Both the position numbers and the translations under genes were made by a program. A stretch of DNA of 64,000 bases, taken from Hassallia sp050875635. Lineage in GTDB: Bacteria; Cyanobacteriota; Cyanobacteriia; Cyanobacteriales; Nostocaceae. The stretch is from assembly GCF_050875635.1 (NCBI RefSeq), contig NZ_JBPAOH010000027.1, forward strand, positions 4,301-68,300, in the 5' to 3' direction. A model generated the notes under the pieces. The model was not told the DNA's origin, did not search any database, and worked only from the letters and a program-made list of their open reading frames with translations. This document shows, one piece after another, positions 53,451 to 61,659 of the stretch (positions within the stretch are counted from its first letter, which is position 1; each line of letters begins with the position of its first letter).

Positions 53451-53643
53451 TATTTCCACTCCTTACTTCTAATAGCTTCGTTTATCTATCTAAGCAGATC
53501 ATCTATCTAACGCTTAAAAAAGCAGCTCTGGCGATTTTTATCCTCAAATTAGCATTTTTTCGGTATTTTTCGTCAGCAAAAGGAAATTTGTCCATTTTTG
53601 AGCAGTTTTGCGGAGATATTCAAGAGACTAGATTTAAGCTATT

Positions 53644-54228
53644 TTACCGAGTTTGATGCTCAAAAAACGGACGTACAATTACATACCCAACGCCAAAAGC
53701 TGTAAGTATGATTAATAAAATGGCAATGACTAACGACCAAGCACTGAATTGTTTCGGCTCTGGTTCACTATCGGGATAATAGCGTACTTCTTCCTCTTCT
53801 ATGAAAACTGGTTCGGGTACGGGGGGAGAGAAGTCTGAACTACCGAAATTGTCAGGCACATTTTCCGGGACTGCGGGTGAATAAACATGAGAAACCTGCT
53901 GTTGTCGTACTTGATTTAGGGGATGTCTGGTTTGACTTTTTAAATCGCCATTTGCGTAAGGAATTTGGTTATGCTTAGTCGCAGGTGAGGTATGAACCAA
54001 ATTTTGCAGGTGTGAAAAAGACTGAACAACTTTGGTAATTTCTTGTCGGAGTAGTTGATTTTCCTGCACTAATTGTTTATTTTGGGCGGTGAGTGCATCT
54101 AACATTGTCTCTGCTGCTTGCAATTCTCCTGCCAAATCTCGGTATACAGATAGTGGTACAGAGGGAGAGTAGGCTTTAGGGTTTGCTGTAGATGTATGAC
54201 TGGGAATAGAACCTGTGCTTGTTCGCAT
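53644..54228 (-). CDS. Coiled-coil protein with C-terminal membrane anchor
   Basis: A 194-residue protein: Ser/Thr/Pro-rich N-terminus, a coiled coil (about 30-72, LAGELQAAETMLDALTAQNK, LVQENQLLRQEITKVV), a Pro/Asn/Gln-rich linker, an acidic stretch EEEEVRYY, and a single C-terminal membrane segment (about 162-186, WSLVIAILLIILTAFGVGYVIV) with a short tail. This tail-anchored layout suggests a scaffold on the inner or thylakoid membrane. Unknown family. ATG at 54228. Confidence 0.68.
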   Translation of the reverse strand: MRTSTGSIPSHTSTANPKAYSPSVPLSVYRDLAGELQAAETMLDALTAQNKQLVQENQLLRQEITKVVQSFSHLQNLVHTSPATKHNQIPYANGDLKSQTRHPLNQVRQQQVSHVYSPAVPENVPDNFGSSDFSPPVPEPVFIEEEEVRYYPDSEPEPKQFSAWSLVIAILLIILTAFGVGYVIVRPFFEHQTR

Positions 54229-54412
54229 CGGTAGTTTACTATCAAAAATGAATGTAATTAGATTATTCTGAACTGCTATTAGAAAGAGTCAGCCCGGAAA
54301 CTATGCCCAAGAATAATAGAAAAATGTCCACAAAAGCAAAGAATTTTTCTTTACATTTTTTAATGAAGGACATACGGAAAGTGGGGAGGCTGGGGAAGAT
54401 AAGGGAAGCGTG

Positions 54413-55234
54413 TTAATTTTTTAACAATGGGAAAAAATGTCCTACAGGACCTTGCCCTTTGCCTATATCTAAAGCGTAAGAGAGTGCAGTGGTGAGGTAA
54501 TTTTTTGCTTGTTGCACTGCTGCGAACAAGTCTTTTCCCATTGCTAGATTAGCAGCGATCGCCGCCGATAAAGTACAACCAGTGCCGTGAGTATTTTCTG
54601 TATCAACTTGCTTTGTTGATAAAGTTTCCAGATTTTGCCCATCAAAATATATATCAACACCTCGCAAATTCTCTTGCATCCCTCCACCCTTAACTAAAAC
54701 AGCTTTCGCCCTCAATTCGCGGTGAATTATTTGCGCTGCTGCTTTCATCTCATCCAGGGTGTTAATCTCTAAGTTAGTTAAAATCTGTGCTTCATACCGA
54801 TTTGGCGTGACAATTGTCGCTTTGGGGATGAGGAGATGGCTTATAGTCTGTACGGCATCATCAGAAATCAACTGCGCCCCGGTGCGTGATACCATTACAG
54901 GATCGACTACTAAATTATCGATTTGTAAAGTTTCTACTTCTTGGGCAACAGCAGCGATAATTTCCTGGTTGAGTAACATTCCCGTTTTCGCTGCTTGCAC
55001 GCCAATATCTTCAACTACGGCGTGAATTTGGGCGATAACAGCTTCTTTTGGCATTGCATCAACCCGCGCTACTCCTACAGTATTCTGTGCTGTGACGCAG
55101 GTAATAGCGCTAGTACCGTGGACGCAGTGAAAAGCAAAGGTGCGTAAATCAGCTTGAATTCCTGCACCTCCACCGCTATCGGAACCAGCGATGGTTAAAG
55201 CAACAGGTATTTTGGATGTTGTTTGGGTGTTCAT
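54413..55234 (-). CDS. thiD: HMP/HMP-phosphate kinase ThiD
   Basis: The thiamine pathway kinase that phosphorylates hydroxymethylpyrimidine and its monophosphate. Motifs: AGSDSGGGAGIQADL near the N-terminus, VVDPVMVSRTG, TPNRYEAQIL and the catalytic anion hole HGTGCTLSAAIAANL. The frame can be read back to 55408 through a repeat array, but the ATG at 55234 (MNTQTTSKIPVALTIAGS) gives the true start. No Shine-Dalgarno precedes it; the 5' leader is a pyrimidine-rich repeat. No TPP riboswitch is visible here, unlike thiC. Confidence 0.95.
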   Translation of the reverse strand: MNTQTTSKIPVALTIAGSDSGGGAGIQADLRTFAFHCVHGTSAITCVTAQNTVGVARVDAMPKEAVIAQIHAVVEDIGVQAAKTGMLLNQEIIAAVAQEVETLQIDNLVVDPVMVSRTGAQLISDDAVQTISHLLIPKATIVTPNRYEAQILTNLEINTLDEMKAAAQIIHRELRAKAVLVKGGGMQENLRGVDIYFDGQNLETLSTKQVDTENTHGTGCTLSAAIAANLAMGKDLFAAVQQAKNYLTTALSYALDIGKGQGPVGHFFPLLKN

Positions 55235-55420
55235 GGGGAGTGGGGAGTAGGGAGTGGGGAGTGGGGAGTGGGGAGTGGGGGAGTGGGGGAGTGGGGGAGT
55301 GGGAGACAAGGGGACAAGGAGACAAGGAGACAAAAAGAATAATTCTTGTTTCTCCCCATCCCCCCATCCCCCCCTCTCCCCACTCTCCCCCTGCCCCCCT
55401 CCCCCCATCCCCCCATCCCC
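55235..55420. repeat. STRR array in the thiD leader
   Basis: GGGGAGTG/GGGAGTGG units (55235-55300), GGGACAAGGAGACAA units (55305-55335), then CCCCATCCC/CCCTCTCC units to 55420. It fills the whole gap between thiD and the HAD-HerA gene and touches both ORF ends. Confidence 0.83.
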
Positions 55421-55422
55421 AG

Positions 55423-57135
55423 TTAAGCTGGTAAGGTGTAACGTTGTTCGATCGCTTGTTTGATTGCTGTGCGACTTTCGTTAGCTGAGGTATGAGGATT
55501 TTTCTCAATTTTCTCAGCTTCTTGTGCTAAAGAATCATCTTTGATCGCTTCTTGAAACCAGCGGGAATAATCTCCCTGTTGTAGATGATATAACCATGTT
55601 TCATCATCTACGCCTTCTGCCATTTGAGTAAATAAAATCAAATTTTGGGCACGGAGATTTAATTTGCCTTCTGCACCTCTAAAGTAAAAGCTTTTATCTT
55701 CTCCGAGTTCGCCTTCAGCATATTTACGGAGATGGCGACGGCGTTCGGTACGCCCAGGTTTAAAGCGAAAACGTAGGGGTTCAGTATTTTGTTTGCGGAA
55801 CCAAACTAACGCTTCTCCTGGTTGTAAAGTTTGCGGTGTAAGCTTTGGCGGAAAGTTACCGACAACTGAGCATAATTGTTTGATGTTTTCCTCTGGGGAT
55901 TTGCCCACGCTGAGGATGGTATCTATTAATGATAAGGCTGGTGCTGCAACTTGATCGGGATGTACTGTAATTAACATCAGACCCGGAAATTGTTGCGGTA
56001 GTGTTAATTCAGTGGGGTTCCAAGATGCGGGCATTTCGTGGTGTGCTTCATCGACAACTATCCAATGAGGACGACCGGTACGCGATCGCATTTCTTGTAA
56101 TATCGGCAGCAGTTCCGCAAAAAATGCCGGACGATCCTGCAAAGCAACGCCCAATAAGTTTAGTATCACATTTTGATGCGGTTGTTCAAGTAAATCTAAT
56201 ACTTCGGATATTCTTGGAGAGCGATCGGCATCACCCACGATAACCGCACCATCAAAATTTTCATAATCGCCTTCTGGATCAATAATACAAAATTGATAAT
56301 TTTGCTCGGCGATGCGTTCTAATACACCTGTGGCTAAAGTAGATTTACCACCGCCAGATGTGCCAGCCAAAAGTATACTTGAACCATAAGCGGGAATATT
56401 TAGTTCACTATCATCTTCGGTTGTACCTAACAAGATATTGTGTCTTTGTAATTGATCGTTCAACTCAGATAAATCTGAGGCAATCATCCGATCAATTAGT
56501 TCAATAACGCCAGCACCACGACTATTATTAGTAACAAAATCTACACGTTCCTTGACAATTGGTAAAGCGTTGGCAACAGCAACCGAAAATTCGCAGAAGT
56601 TAAGCATAGCGTGATCGTTTTCTGCATCACCTACACCGACAACGTTATGCGGCGATAAATTCATCTCATTTAACGCCGCACTCAATCCAGATGCTTTATT
56701 GATACCTGAAGGTAGCACCATCACAGCACCTTTGTTAAAAATAACTTGCAATTCTAATCCTAAGTCGCGGATAGCTTGCAATACTGTATTTTCATTTGGA
56801 TGCCAAGTCGCAACAATCACCCTACCAACAGACAAAGGATCGACGTTGCGTTCTTGTAGTAATTTAACAAACTCTTTTGGGGGTTGTGCGCCTAATAATT
56901 TTTCCTCCCGCGTAGCAGGTGAATACAACAAAGCACCGTTTTCCGCTACCACATAATCAAATAAATCAACTTGCGGAAATACGCGCAACAAATCGTCCAA
57001 CTCGCGTCCGGTAACTAAAATCAGTTTCCGTCCAGAATTTTGTAAGCGTTTTAGAGCTTCTAAGGTATCCTCATTTACATGACCATCTGTTGCTAGCGTG
57101 CCGTCGTAATCTGTAGCTAATGCAAAGTAATGCAT
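55423..57135 (-). CDS. HAD hydrolase fused to HerA/DUF87-like P-loop ATPase
   Basis: A 570-residue two-part protein. The N-terminus is a Cof-type HAD phosphatase: nucleophile motif DYDGT (Asp9, Asp11), TGRELDDL, and GVGDAENDHAML (about 168-179) with the metal-binding aspartates. The C-terminal half is a P-loop ATPase of the HerA/DUF87 type: Walker A GTSGGGKST (about 257-265), then the ribbon IDPEGDYENF, and Walker B WIVVDEAHH (about 356-364). HerA proteins pump or process DNA; joined to a sugar-phosphatase-like HAD the substrate is unclear. The frame opens at ATG 57168, but the ATG at 57135 begins directly with the HAD motif (MHYFALATDYDGT). Confidence 0.85.
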   Translation of the reverse strand: MHYFALATDYDGTLATDGHVNEDTLEALKRLQNSGRKLILVTGRELDDLLRVFPQVDLFDYVVAENGALLYSPATREEKLLGAQPPKEFVKLLQERNVDPLSVGRVIVATWHPNENTVLQAIRDLGLELQVIFNKGAVMVLPSGINKASGLSAALNEMNLSPHNVVGVGDAENDHAMLNFCEFSVAVANALPIVKERVDFVTNNSRGAGVIELIDRMIASDLSELNDQLQRHNILLGTTEDDSELNIPAYGSSILLAGTSGGGKSTLATGVLERIAEQNYQFCIIDPEGDYENFDGAVIVGDADRSPRISEVLDLLEQPHQNVILNLLGVALQDRPAFFAELLPILQEMRSRTGRPHWIVVDEAHHEMPASWNPTELTLPQQFPGLMLITVHPDQVAAPALSLIDTILSVGKSPEENIKQLCSVVGNFPPKLTPQTLQPGEALVWFRKQNTEPLRFRFKPGRTERRRHLRKYAEGELGEDKSFYFRGAEGKLNLRAQNLILFTQMAEGVDDETWLYHLQQGDYSRWFQEAIKDDSLAQEAEKIEKNPHTSANESRTAIKQAIEQRYTLPA

Positions 57136-57348
57136 GGTGTAGGAGAAAATTTGCTTATATTCATACATTTATAGAATTACTTCTTTTTTCAGCTTTATTT
57201 ATCCAGCTTGAGATATAAAAACGTTGACGTAAAAGTGCAAAGTTTATTTTAGAGTCTTGGTTTATGCCACAAAAAGAAGCAACTAACGTGTTAAGTTAAA
57301 AAACTGTAACTTACTTGCACTCTTATAATTATCAGGAAATATTAGCTA

Positions 57349-58272
57349 ATGCCTTATCTGACATCAATCGGCGAAATTCGTTCTATTATTGCCGAATATA
57401 GTAATGTTCCAACTTTATGGATAGATACAGAAGTAGCTGATTATAAAAGTAAAAAACCGAGATTATCGCTGATTCAGGTATTAGATGATGCCAAAGATAT
57501 GAGTGGCGATCGCGTTTACCTTTTGGATGTATTAGATAAACCCGATATAGTCGCTGACTTTATTAACCAAATTATGCTAAATCCTTCTATTGAAAAAGTC
57601 TTTCACAACGCTAGCTATGATTTAAAACTTCTTGGTAACAAAAAAGCTAAAAATATTACTTGTACTTTAGAGAGGGCAAAGAAAATTCCCTATTATATAT
57701 TGCCATTATCCAACTATCAACTAAAAACTTTAGCTGTGGAACTTTGTAACTTTAACAATATTGACAAACAAGAACAAAGTAGCAATTGGGGCAAACGACC
57801 CCTAAGCGAAGAACAAATAGAATATGCTTATTTGGACTGCATTTATCTTGCTCAAGTTCACAAACGTTTGATAGAATTAAGTCAAGAAATTAGCCCTGAC
57901 CCAGCAAAAGAAGATTTAATATCACTCGCAGCTAGATATCAGCAGGTTGAGCAAGAATCTAAACTGGTAAATTCCGAGTTTGAACATCTGCAAGAACGAG
58001 TTAAACAAGCGATGCAAGCTCAGAAATTATTGGAAACCTCAGATTTTAAACTTACTAGCTACGAACGGGAAACTGTGAAAGTGCCGTTTACAGAACTGGT
58101 AAAGCTAGTACAAACTGAAGGTATTAATTTAGATTTTCCTATTACAGTGACGAAGAAACTAAAGACAGATTTAGGAGAAAATATCGAACAATTATCTGTA
58201 GATGCAGAAAAAACAACTTCATGGCGATTGACTCATAAAAATGAGGCAGATGATATTGAGGAGGAATTTTAA
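57349..58272 (+). CDS. RNase D-like 3'-5' exonuclease
   Basis: A 307-residue DEDDy exonuclease of the RNase D type, acting on RNA 3' ends. The acidic residues are in place: Asp26 and Glu28 (WIDTEVA), Asp91 (HNASYDLKLL), and Tyr159 with Asp163 (YAYLDCIYL). The exonuclease domain covers about 1-180; the remaining C-terminal part is charged and helical and is not an HRDC domain I can recognise. Length is typical of short cyanobacterial RNase D paralogues. ATG at 57349. Confidence 0.87.
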   Translation: MPYLTSIGEIRSIIAEYSNVPTLWIDTEVADYKSKKPRLSLIQVLDDAKDMSGDRVYLLDVLDKPDIVADFINQIMLNPSIEKVFHNASYDLKLLGNKKAKNITCTLERAKKIPYYILPLSNYQLKTLAVELCNFNNIDKQEQSSNWGKRPLSEEQIEYAYLDCIYLAQVHKRLIELSQEISPDPAKEDLISLAARYQQVEQESKLVNSEFEHLQERVKQAMQAQKLLETSDFKLTSYERETVKVPFTELVKLVQTEGINLDFPITVTKKLKTDLGENIEQLSVDAEKTTSWRLTHKNEADDIEEEF

Positions 58273-58553
58273 TTTAGATTTCCGATGCATATAGTTGTCG
58301 GGAATCTGGTTTTTCAGTATAAGCAACATGAAACACTGGTACTTGCTACATAAGATACCATGAATTTTTGACGTGTATCAGAAAATTATTCCGGAAATAT
58401 GCAACGCCTAATCCTTAATTAAAGCTATTAAATATGAGGAAAGCCTGTCAATTGACTTTGCACCTCATGGAAAAATTAGTATTATTTTGTAGTTGAAGTA
58501 ATTAAATTTTGGTACTAATTTGATCCGGGCGTAATAGCGGTTTATAGTAAATT

Positions 58554-59393
58554 ATGATGGGGTTATTTGAGCAAAAGTGGACAGGGGTTGGAAAAGCATT
58601 TGCCATTGCTATGCTTAGTGCATTTATCGCAACTGCAATTATTTCTTGTGGTAACAACAAAAGTGTATTGGTAACAGAAATAAAAGTGAGTCCTCCAAAC
58701 CGTCGAATTGGTACAGCATCGAAAGCAGGGGACTTTTATATTCAAGGGCAAAGTCAGCATGTAAGAGGAGACTCGCAAGCTGCGATCGCATCTTTTACGC
58801 AAGCGATTAACCTTAATCCTAACTATGCCGAGGCTTATAATAGCCGAGGACTTGCTTACTTTGATTTGGGTAACAAACAGGGAGCGATCGCTGATTATAA
58901 CGAAGCCATTCGTATCAATCCGAACTTTGCCGAACCGTATAATAACCGAGGAAATGCGCGTGCTTCTCTTCAAGACAGCAACAACGCGATCGCCGATTAC
59001 ACCGAAGCGATTCGGATTAATTCTAACTATGCTGAAGCCTACAATAACCGAGGAAATGCTCGTTCAGCCATGAAAGACATAAACGGAGCGATTGACGATT
59101 TCGATCAGGCGATTCTCCTTGATTCTAGATATGCCATAGCCTACAATAACCGAGGTAACGCCCGCGCTGCCAACGGAGATCCTCAAGCAGCGATCGCCGA
59201 TTATAACGAAGCCATTCGCCTCAATCCCAACTTTGCCCCAGCTTACAACAACCGAGGCAACGCCCGCGCCGCAAATAACGACAAACAAGGAGCAAAAGCC
59301 GACTTGCAACGCGCTGCAACCATCTTTGAGCGAGAAAACAATCGAGAATTATACCAAGAAGTGATGAACAATCTCAAAGAACTTGGACAATAG
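58554..59393 (+). CDS. TPR lipoprotein
   Basis: A 279-residue exported protein. The N-terminus has a hydrophobic stretch (AFAIAMLSAFIATAIIS) ending in a lipobox-like IISC, so Cys32 is probably lipidated. Five to six TPR units follow (about 60-265), each near 34 residues and almost identical: AIADYNEAIRINPNFAE then PYNNRGNARASL, and so on. The final helix is charged. Probably a periplasmic membrane-attached scaffold. The coding DNA contains four HIP1 octamers in phase with the repeats. Two ATGs in tandem (58554, 58557). Confidence 0.85.
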   Translation: MMGLFEQKWTGVGKAFAIAMLSAFIATAIISCGNNKSVLVTEIKVSPPNRRIGTASKAGDFYIQGQSQHVRGDSQAAIASFTQAINLNPNYAEAYNSRGLAYFDLGNKQGAIADYNEAIRINPNFAEPYNNRGNARASLQDSNNAIADYTEAIRINSNYAEAYNNRGNARSAMKDINGAIDDFDQAILLDSRYAIAYNNRGNARAANGDPQAAIADYNEAIRLNPNFAPAYNNRGNARAANNDKQGAKADLQRAATIFERENNRELYQEVMNNLKELGQ

Positions 59394-59518
59394 GTAAAAA
59401 AGTTAGGAGTAATGAGTTAAAGAAAGTATGGGCGGGGTAAAGAGCGCCCATACTAATGAGGAACGGAGTTATGAGTTAAAGAAAGTTGTTAATTCCTAAC
59501 TCTTAACTTAAATCATCC

Positions 59519-60547
59519 TTAAACCCCTACACCGCTACTTTCAAGTGATTCCCAGCGCTGCAAAGCACGCATCATGCACCAAGCAGCGAGTTGAGGATTT
59601 CCTTTTTCTCTACCAAGCGCCTCATCAAACACCTTACATTCGTAAGCAAATTTGATAGGAGAGAGGCACATTGCTAAATCAAAAGCTCGTTCGCGTCGAT
59701 CGCGTGTACTCCAGGGAATCTCTGACAAATAAGCTTGACGAACAGCAATTTGTCCAGATTCACCAAATTCTAGGGCATCTTCAAGCAGTCGATCTAACGA
59801 GAAAAATGGGTGGCTGATGATTGCTTCTTCCCAGTCATAAATAAGGATATTATCATTGGTTTGGAGAACAGCATTCTCAGAGTGCAAGTCAACATGATCG
59901 ATAGAGTCTGGACAGCCAATAGACTTTAGCTCTGCCGCCCATTCTACCAATTTTGGCTGAAAGAAAGCTAAACGCTCCAGCAGTTCTGATGGACTATTGT
60001 ATTGCTTGGCTAAAGTTCCTTTTTCATGCCAAATTTTCCCATACTTGTTGTTGATATCTTGGATAATTTTGTCAAGAAAGGCAGGCACATATCCTACAGG
60101 AGTTTGCGGCAGATGTTTTGTCTCTGCTTCTGGTAACTCGGTAATAGCTACTTGAATTTGTGCCATTTTCCGAGCGAGTTTTAACAGCGGTTGTAAAGAG
60201 TTTTTAGACTTGACTGTTTCACCTAAAAACGGGCGGAATAGCGTCCAAGTCTTTCCTTGCTGTTTATCCCAAGCCAAAAGTTGTGGCACGCTGGTAGGGA
60301 AATGCCTAGTTAAAAGTTCGTAAGTGAATGGTGCGTAGTCAAACAAAGATAACAGACACGCCTTGAATACAACCTCATTTAATTCATGTGTTGTACTTAC
60401 GGCAAAGCGTGCTGTCACACCCCAATCTTTCAGGTTATGAACCGCTACTAATTCTATAACCTTAGGATTTCCAGGTAATACTGAGCTAATCCAGTCTCGC
60501 ACCGCTGAATTATCTAATAAATTATTTGCCGACAATTGTTGATTCAT
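59519..60547 (-). CDS. Aminoglycoside phosphotransferase-fold (APH) kinase
   Basis: A 342-residue kinase-fold protein of the APH/choline-kinase superfamily. The catalytic loop is SIDHVDLHSENAV (His218, Asp220, Asn225) and the metal motif YDWEEA contains Asp238. No glycine-rich loop of a classic kinase is obvious, as usual for APH. Substrate unknown; a small-molecule or sugar kinase is more likely than resistance, given the chromosomal context. It follows the RIO-like kinase gene with a 17-base gap on the same strand. ATG at 60547. Confidence 0.82.
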   Translation of the reverse strand: MNQQLSANNLLDNSAVRDWISSVLPGNPKVIELVAVHNLKDWGVTARFAVSTTHELNEVVFKACLLSLFDYAPFTYELLTRHFPTSVPQLLAWDKQQGKTWTLFRPFLGETVKSKNSLQPLLKLARKMAQIQVAITELPEAETKHLPQTPVGYVPAFLDKIIQDINNKYGKIWHEKGTLAKQYNSPSELLERLAFFQPKLVEWAAELKSIGCPDSIDHVDLHSENAVLQTNDNILIYDWEEAIISHPFFSLDRLLEDALEFGESGQIAVRQAYLSEIPWSTRDRRERAFDLAMCLSPIKFAYECKVFDEALGREKGNPQLAAWCMMRALQRWESLESSGVGV

Positions 60548-60564
60548 GCGTTTTATTTCCTGGC

Positions 60565-61290
60565 TTATAGTTCAGCACGGAGGAATCGCCGCCAAAGTTC
60601 TTCTGCAATCTCTAGTGAGTTTGCTTGTACACCATATTTCGCCCAGTATTTACACAGATTTTCTAAGTCTTGAGCGAGTAGGGAAAATGCATTTGGGTTC
60701 AAATGTGGATCGACAGATTGGGGAAAATCTATAATCTTCACACTTCCTTGCCAGTAAAGGATGTTGAATGGTGAAAGGTCGCCGTGTATGCGATCGCACG
60801 CTAGCCACAGTTCTACATTGCTAAGAAGTTGATGAAAAAGCAACTCGGCTTCAGTTGGTGTCAGCAAAACTTTATTGAGTATTGGCGCGGGTTGTTGCTC
60901 ATCTCCCACGTATTCCATGAGAATAGCGCTATCGGCGCAAGCAAAAGGTTTGGGAACATCAGCCCCAGCAGCGTAAAGTAGGTTGAGCGTTTGAAACTCG
61001 TGTTCGATCCAGCTTGTGAATTGGACTTCACGTCCTTTTCGTGTCTTTTTATTGAAAGCACGTTGTAGCCGTTTATCAAGTATCACCCGACCTGCTTGAT
61101 AAATTGCATCATTCTGAAAGCTGCGGTTTTGACGCGATCGGTAAACCTTGGCAGCCAAAAATTCCGTTTCAGTTGAAGGGTGAGCTTGGCAGCAGTAGAC
61201 TGTTGCTTCTTTGCCGCTTTTGACTACGTTGAGTACATCTGTAATTAAGCCTTCTTCAAAGAAGACTTCAAGGAGTGATTGATCGGACAT
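60565..61290 (-). CDS. RIO1-like kinase
   Basis: A 241-residue RIO-type atypical kinase. The nucleotide loop KSGKEATVY is at residues 24-32, the catalytic loop is HGDLSPFNIL (His169, Asp171, Asn176) and the metal motif IDFPQSVDP contains Asp188. RIO1 in archaea and eukaryotes acts in small-subunit ribosome maturation; bacterial copies are uncharacterised. It is the first gene of a two-kinase operon with the APH-fold gene. ATG at 61290. Confidence 0.87.
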   Translation of the reverse strand: MSDQSLLEVFFEEGLITDVLNVVKSGKEATVYCCQAHPSTETEFLAAKVYRSRQNRSFQNDAIYQAGRVILDKRLQRAFNKKTRKGREVQFTSWIEHEFQTLNLLYAAGADVPKPFACADSAILMEYVGDEQQPAPILNKVLLTPTEAELLFHQLLSNVELWLACDRIHGDLSPFNILYWQGSVKIIDFPQSVDPHLNPNAFSLLAQDLENLCKYWAKYGVQANSLEIAEELWRRFLRAEL

Positions 61291-61370
61291 GTCTTCTTCC
61301 TAAATAAGTTAATGCAAAGTGATTCTGCACAACCATCACAGCAAGAAGCTGCTGCAACTTGATATGGCAA

Positions 61371-61405
61371 AAAGCCACGAACATGTGGATCTCGTTCGTG
61401 GCTTT
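61371..61405 (-). terminator. Intrinsic terminator 2 after the 25-codon ORF
   Basis: A perfect 12-bp stem (AAAGCCACGAAC / GTTCGTGGCTTT, on the minus strand) with an 11-base loop and a TTTTT run. It lies 81 bases upstream of the RIO-like kinase start. Confidence 0.85.
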
Positions 61406-61412
61406 TGGCAAT

Positions 61413-61451
61413 AAAAAAAGCCGCAAACGGATTTCTCACGTCCACAGCTTT
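61413..61451 (-). terminator. Intrinsic terminator 1 after the 25-codon ORF
   Basis: On the minus strand AAAGCTGTGGACG pairs with CGTTTGCGGCTTT (13 positions with G-U pairs), then a TTTTTTT run. It ends 53 bases after the small ORF's stop. Confidence 0.8.
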
Positions 61452-61503
61452 TTAATAAACAGAAGACTAGCTTACCTGAAACGGTATTAGAGTATCAAAA
61501 TTG

Positions 61504-61581
61504 CTAGAAACTATTTTTGACTTCGCAGCTCTTGCTAGACGTGAAAGTTAGATGAGTGTTTTGATGTTGATTGCTCTTCAT
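61504..61581 (-). CDS. Putative 25-residue small protein
   Basis: Too short for ordinary gene finding: ATG at 61581 reads MKSNQHQNTHLTFTSSKSCE then VKNSF and stops at TAG (61504-61506). A perfect Shine-Dalgarno GGAAAGGAGG lies with its last G seven bases before the ATG, the strongest ribosome-binding site I found in the window. Two intrinsic terminators follow 53 and 99 bases downstream of its stop. One Cys, Ser/Thr/Asn-rich, no membrane segment. It could be an independent small protein, or a leader peptide that controls read-through into the RIO-like kinase operon. Confidence 0.55.
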   Translation of the reverse strand: MKSNQHQNTHLTFTSSKSCEVKNSF

Positions 61582-61659
61582 ATCACGCCTCCTTTCCACA
61601 AGAACTGCGGTGATTTACAGATTTGTCTATTTATATTAATAGCATAATCTTTGCCACGT

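Noticed and set aside
53451..53640. NtcA site upstream of glnB
   Set aside because: I found no GTA-N8-TAC at a proper position; a degenerate site cannot be judged by eye.
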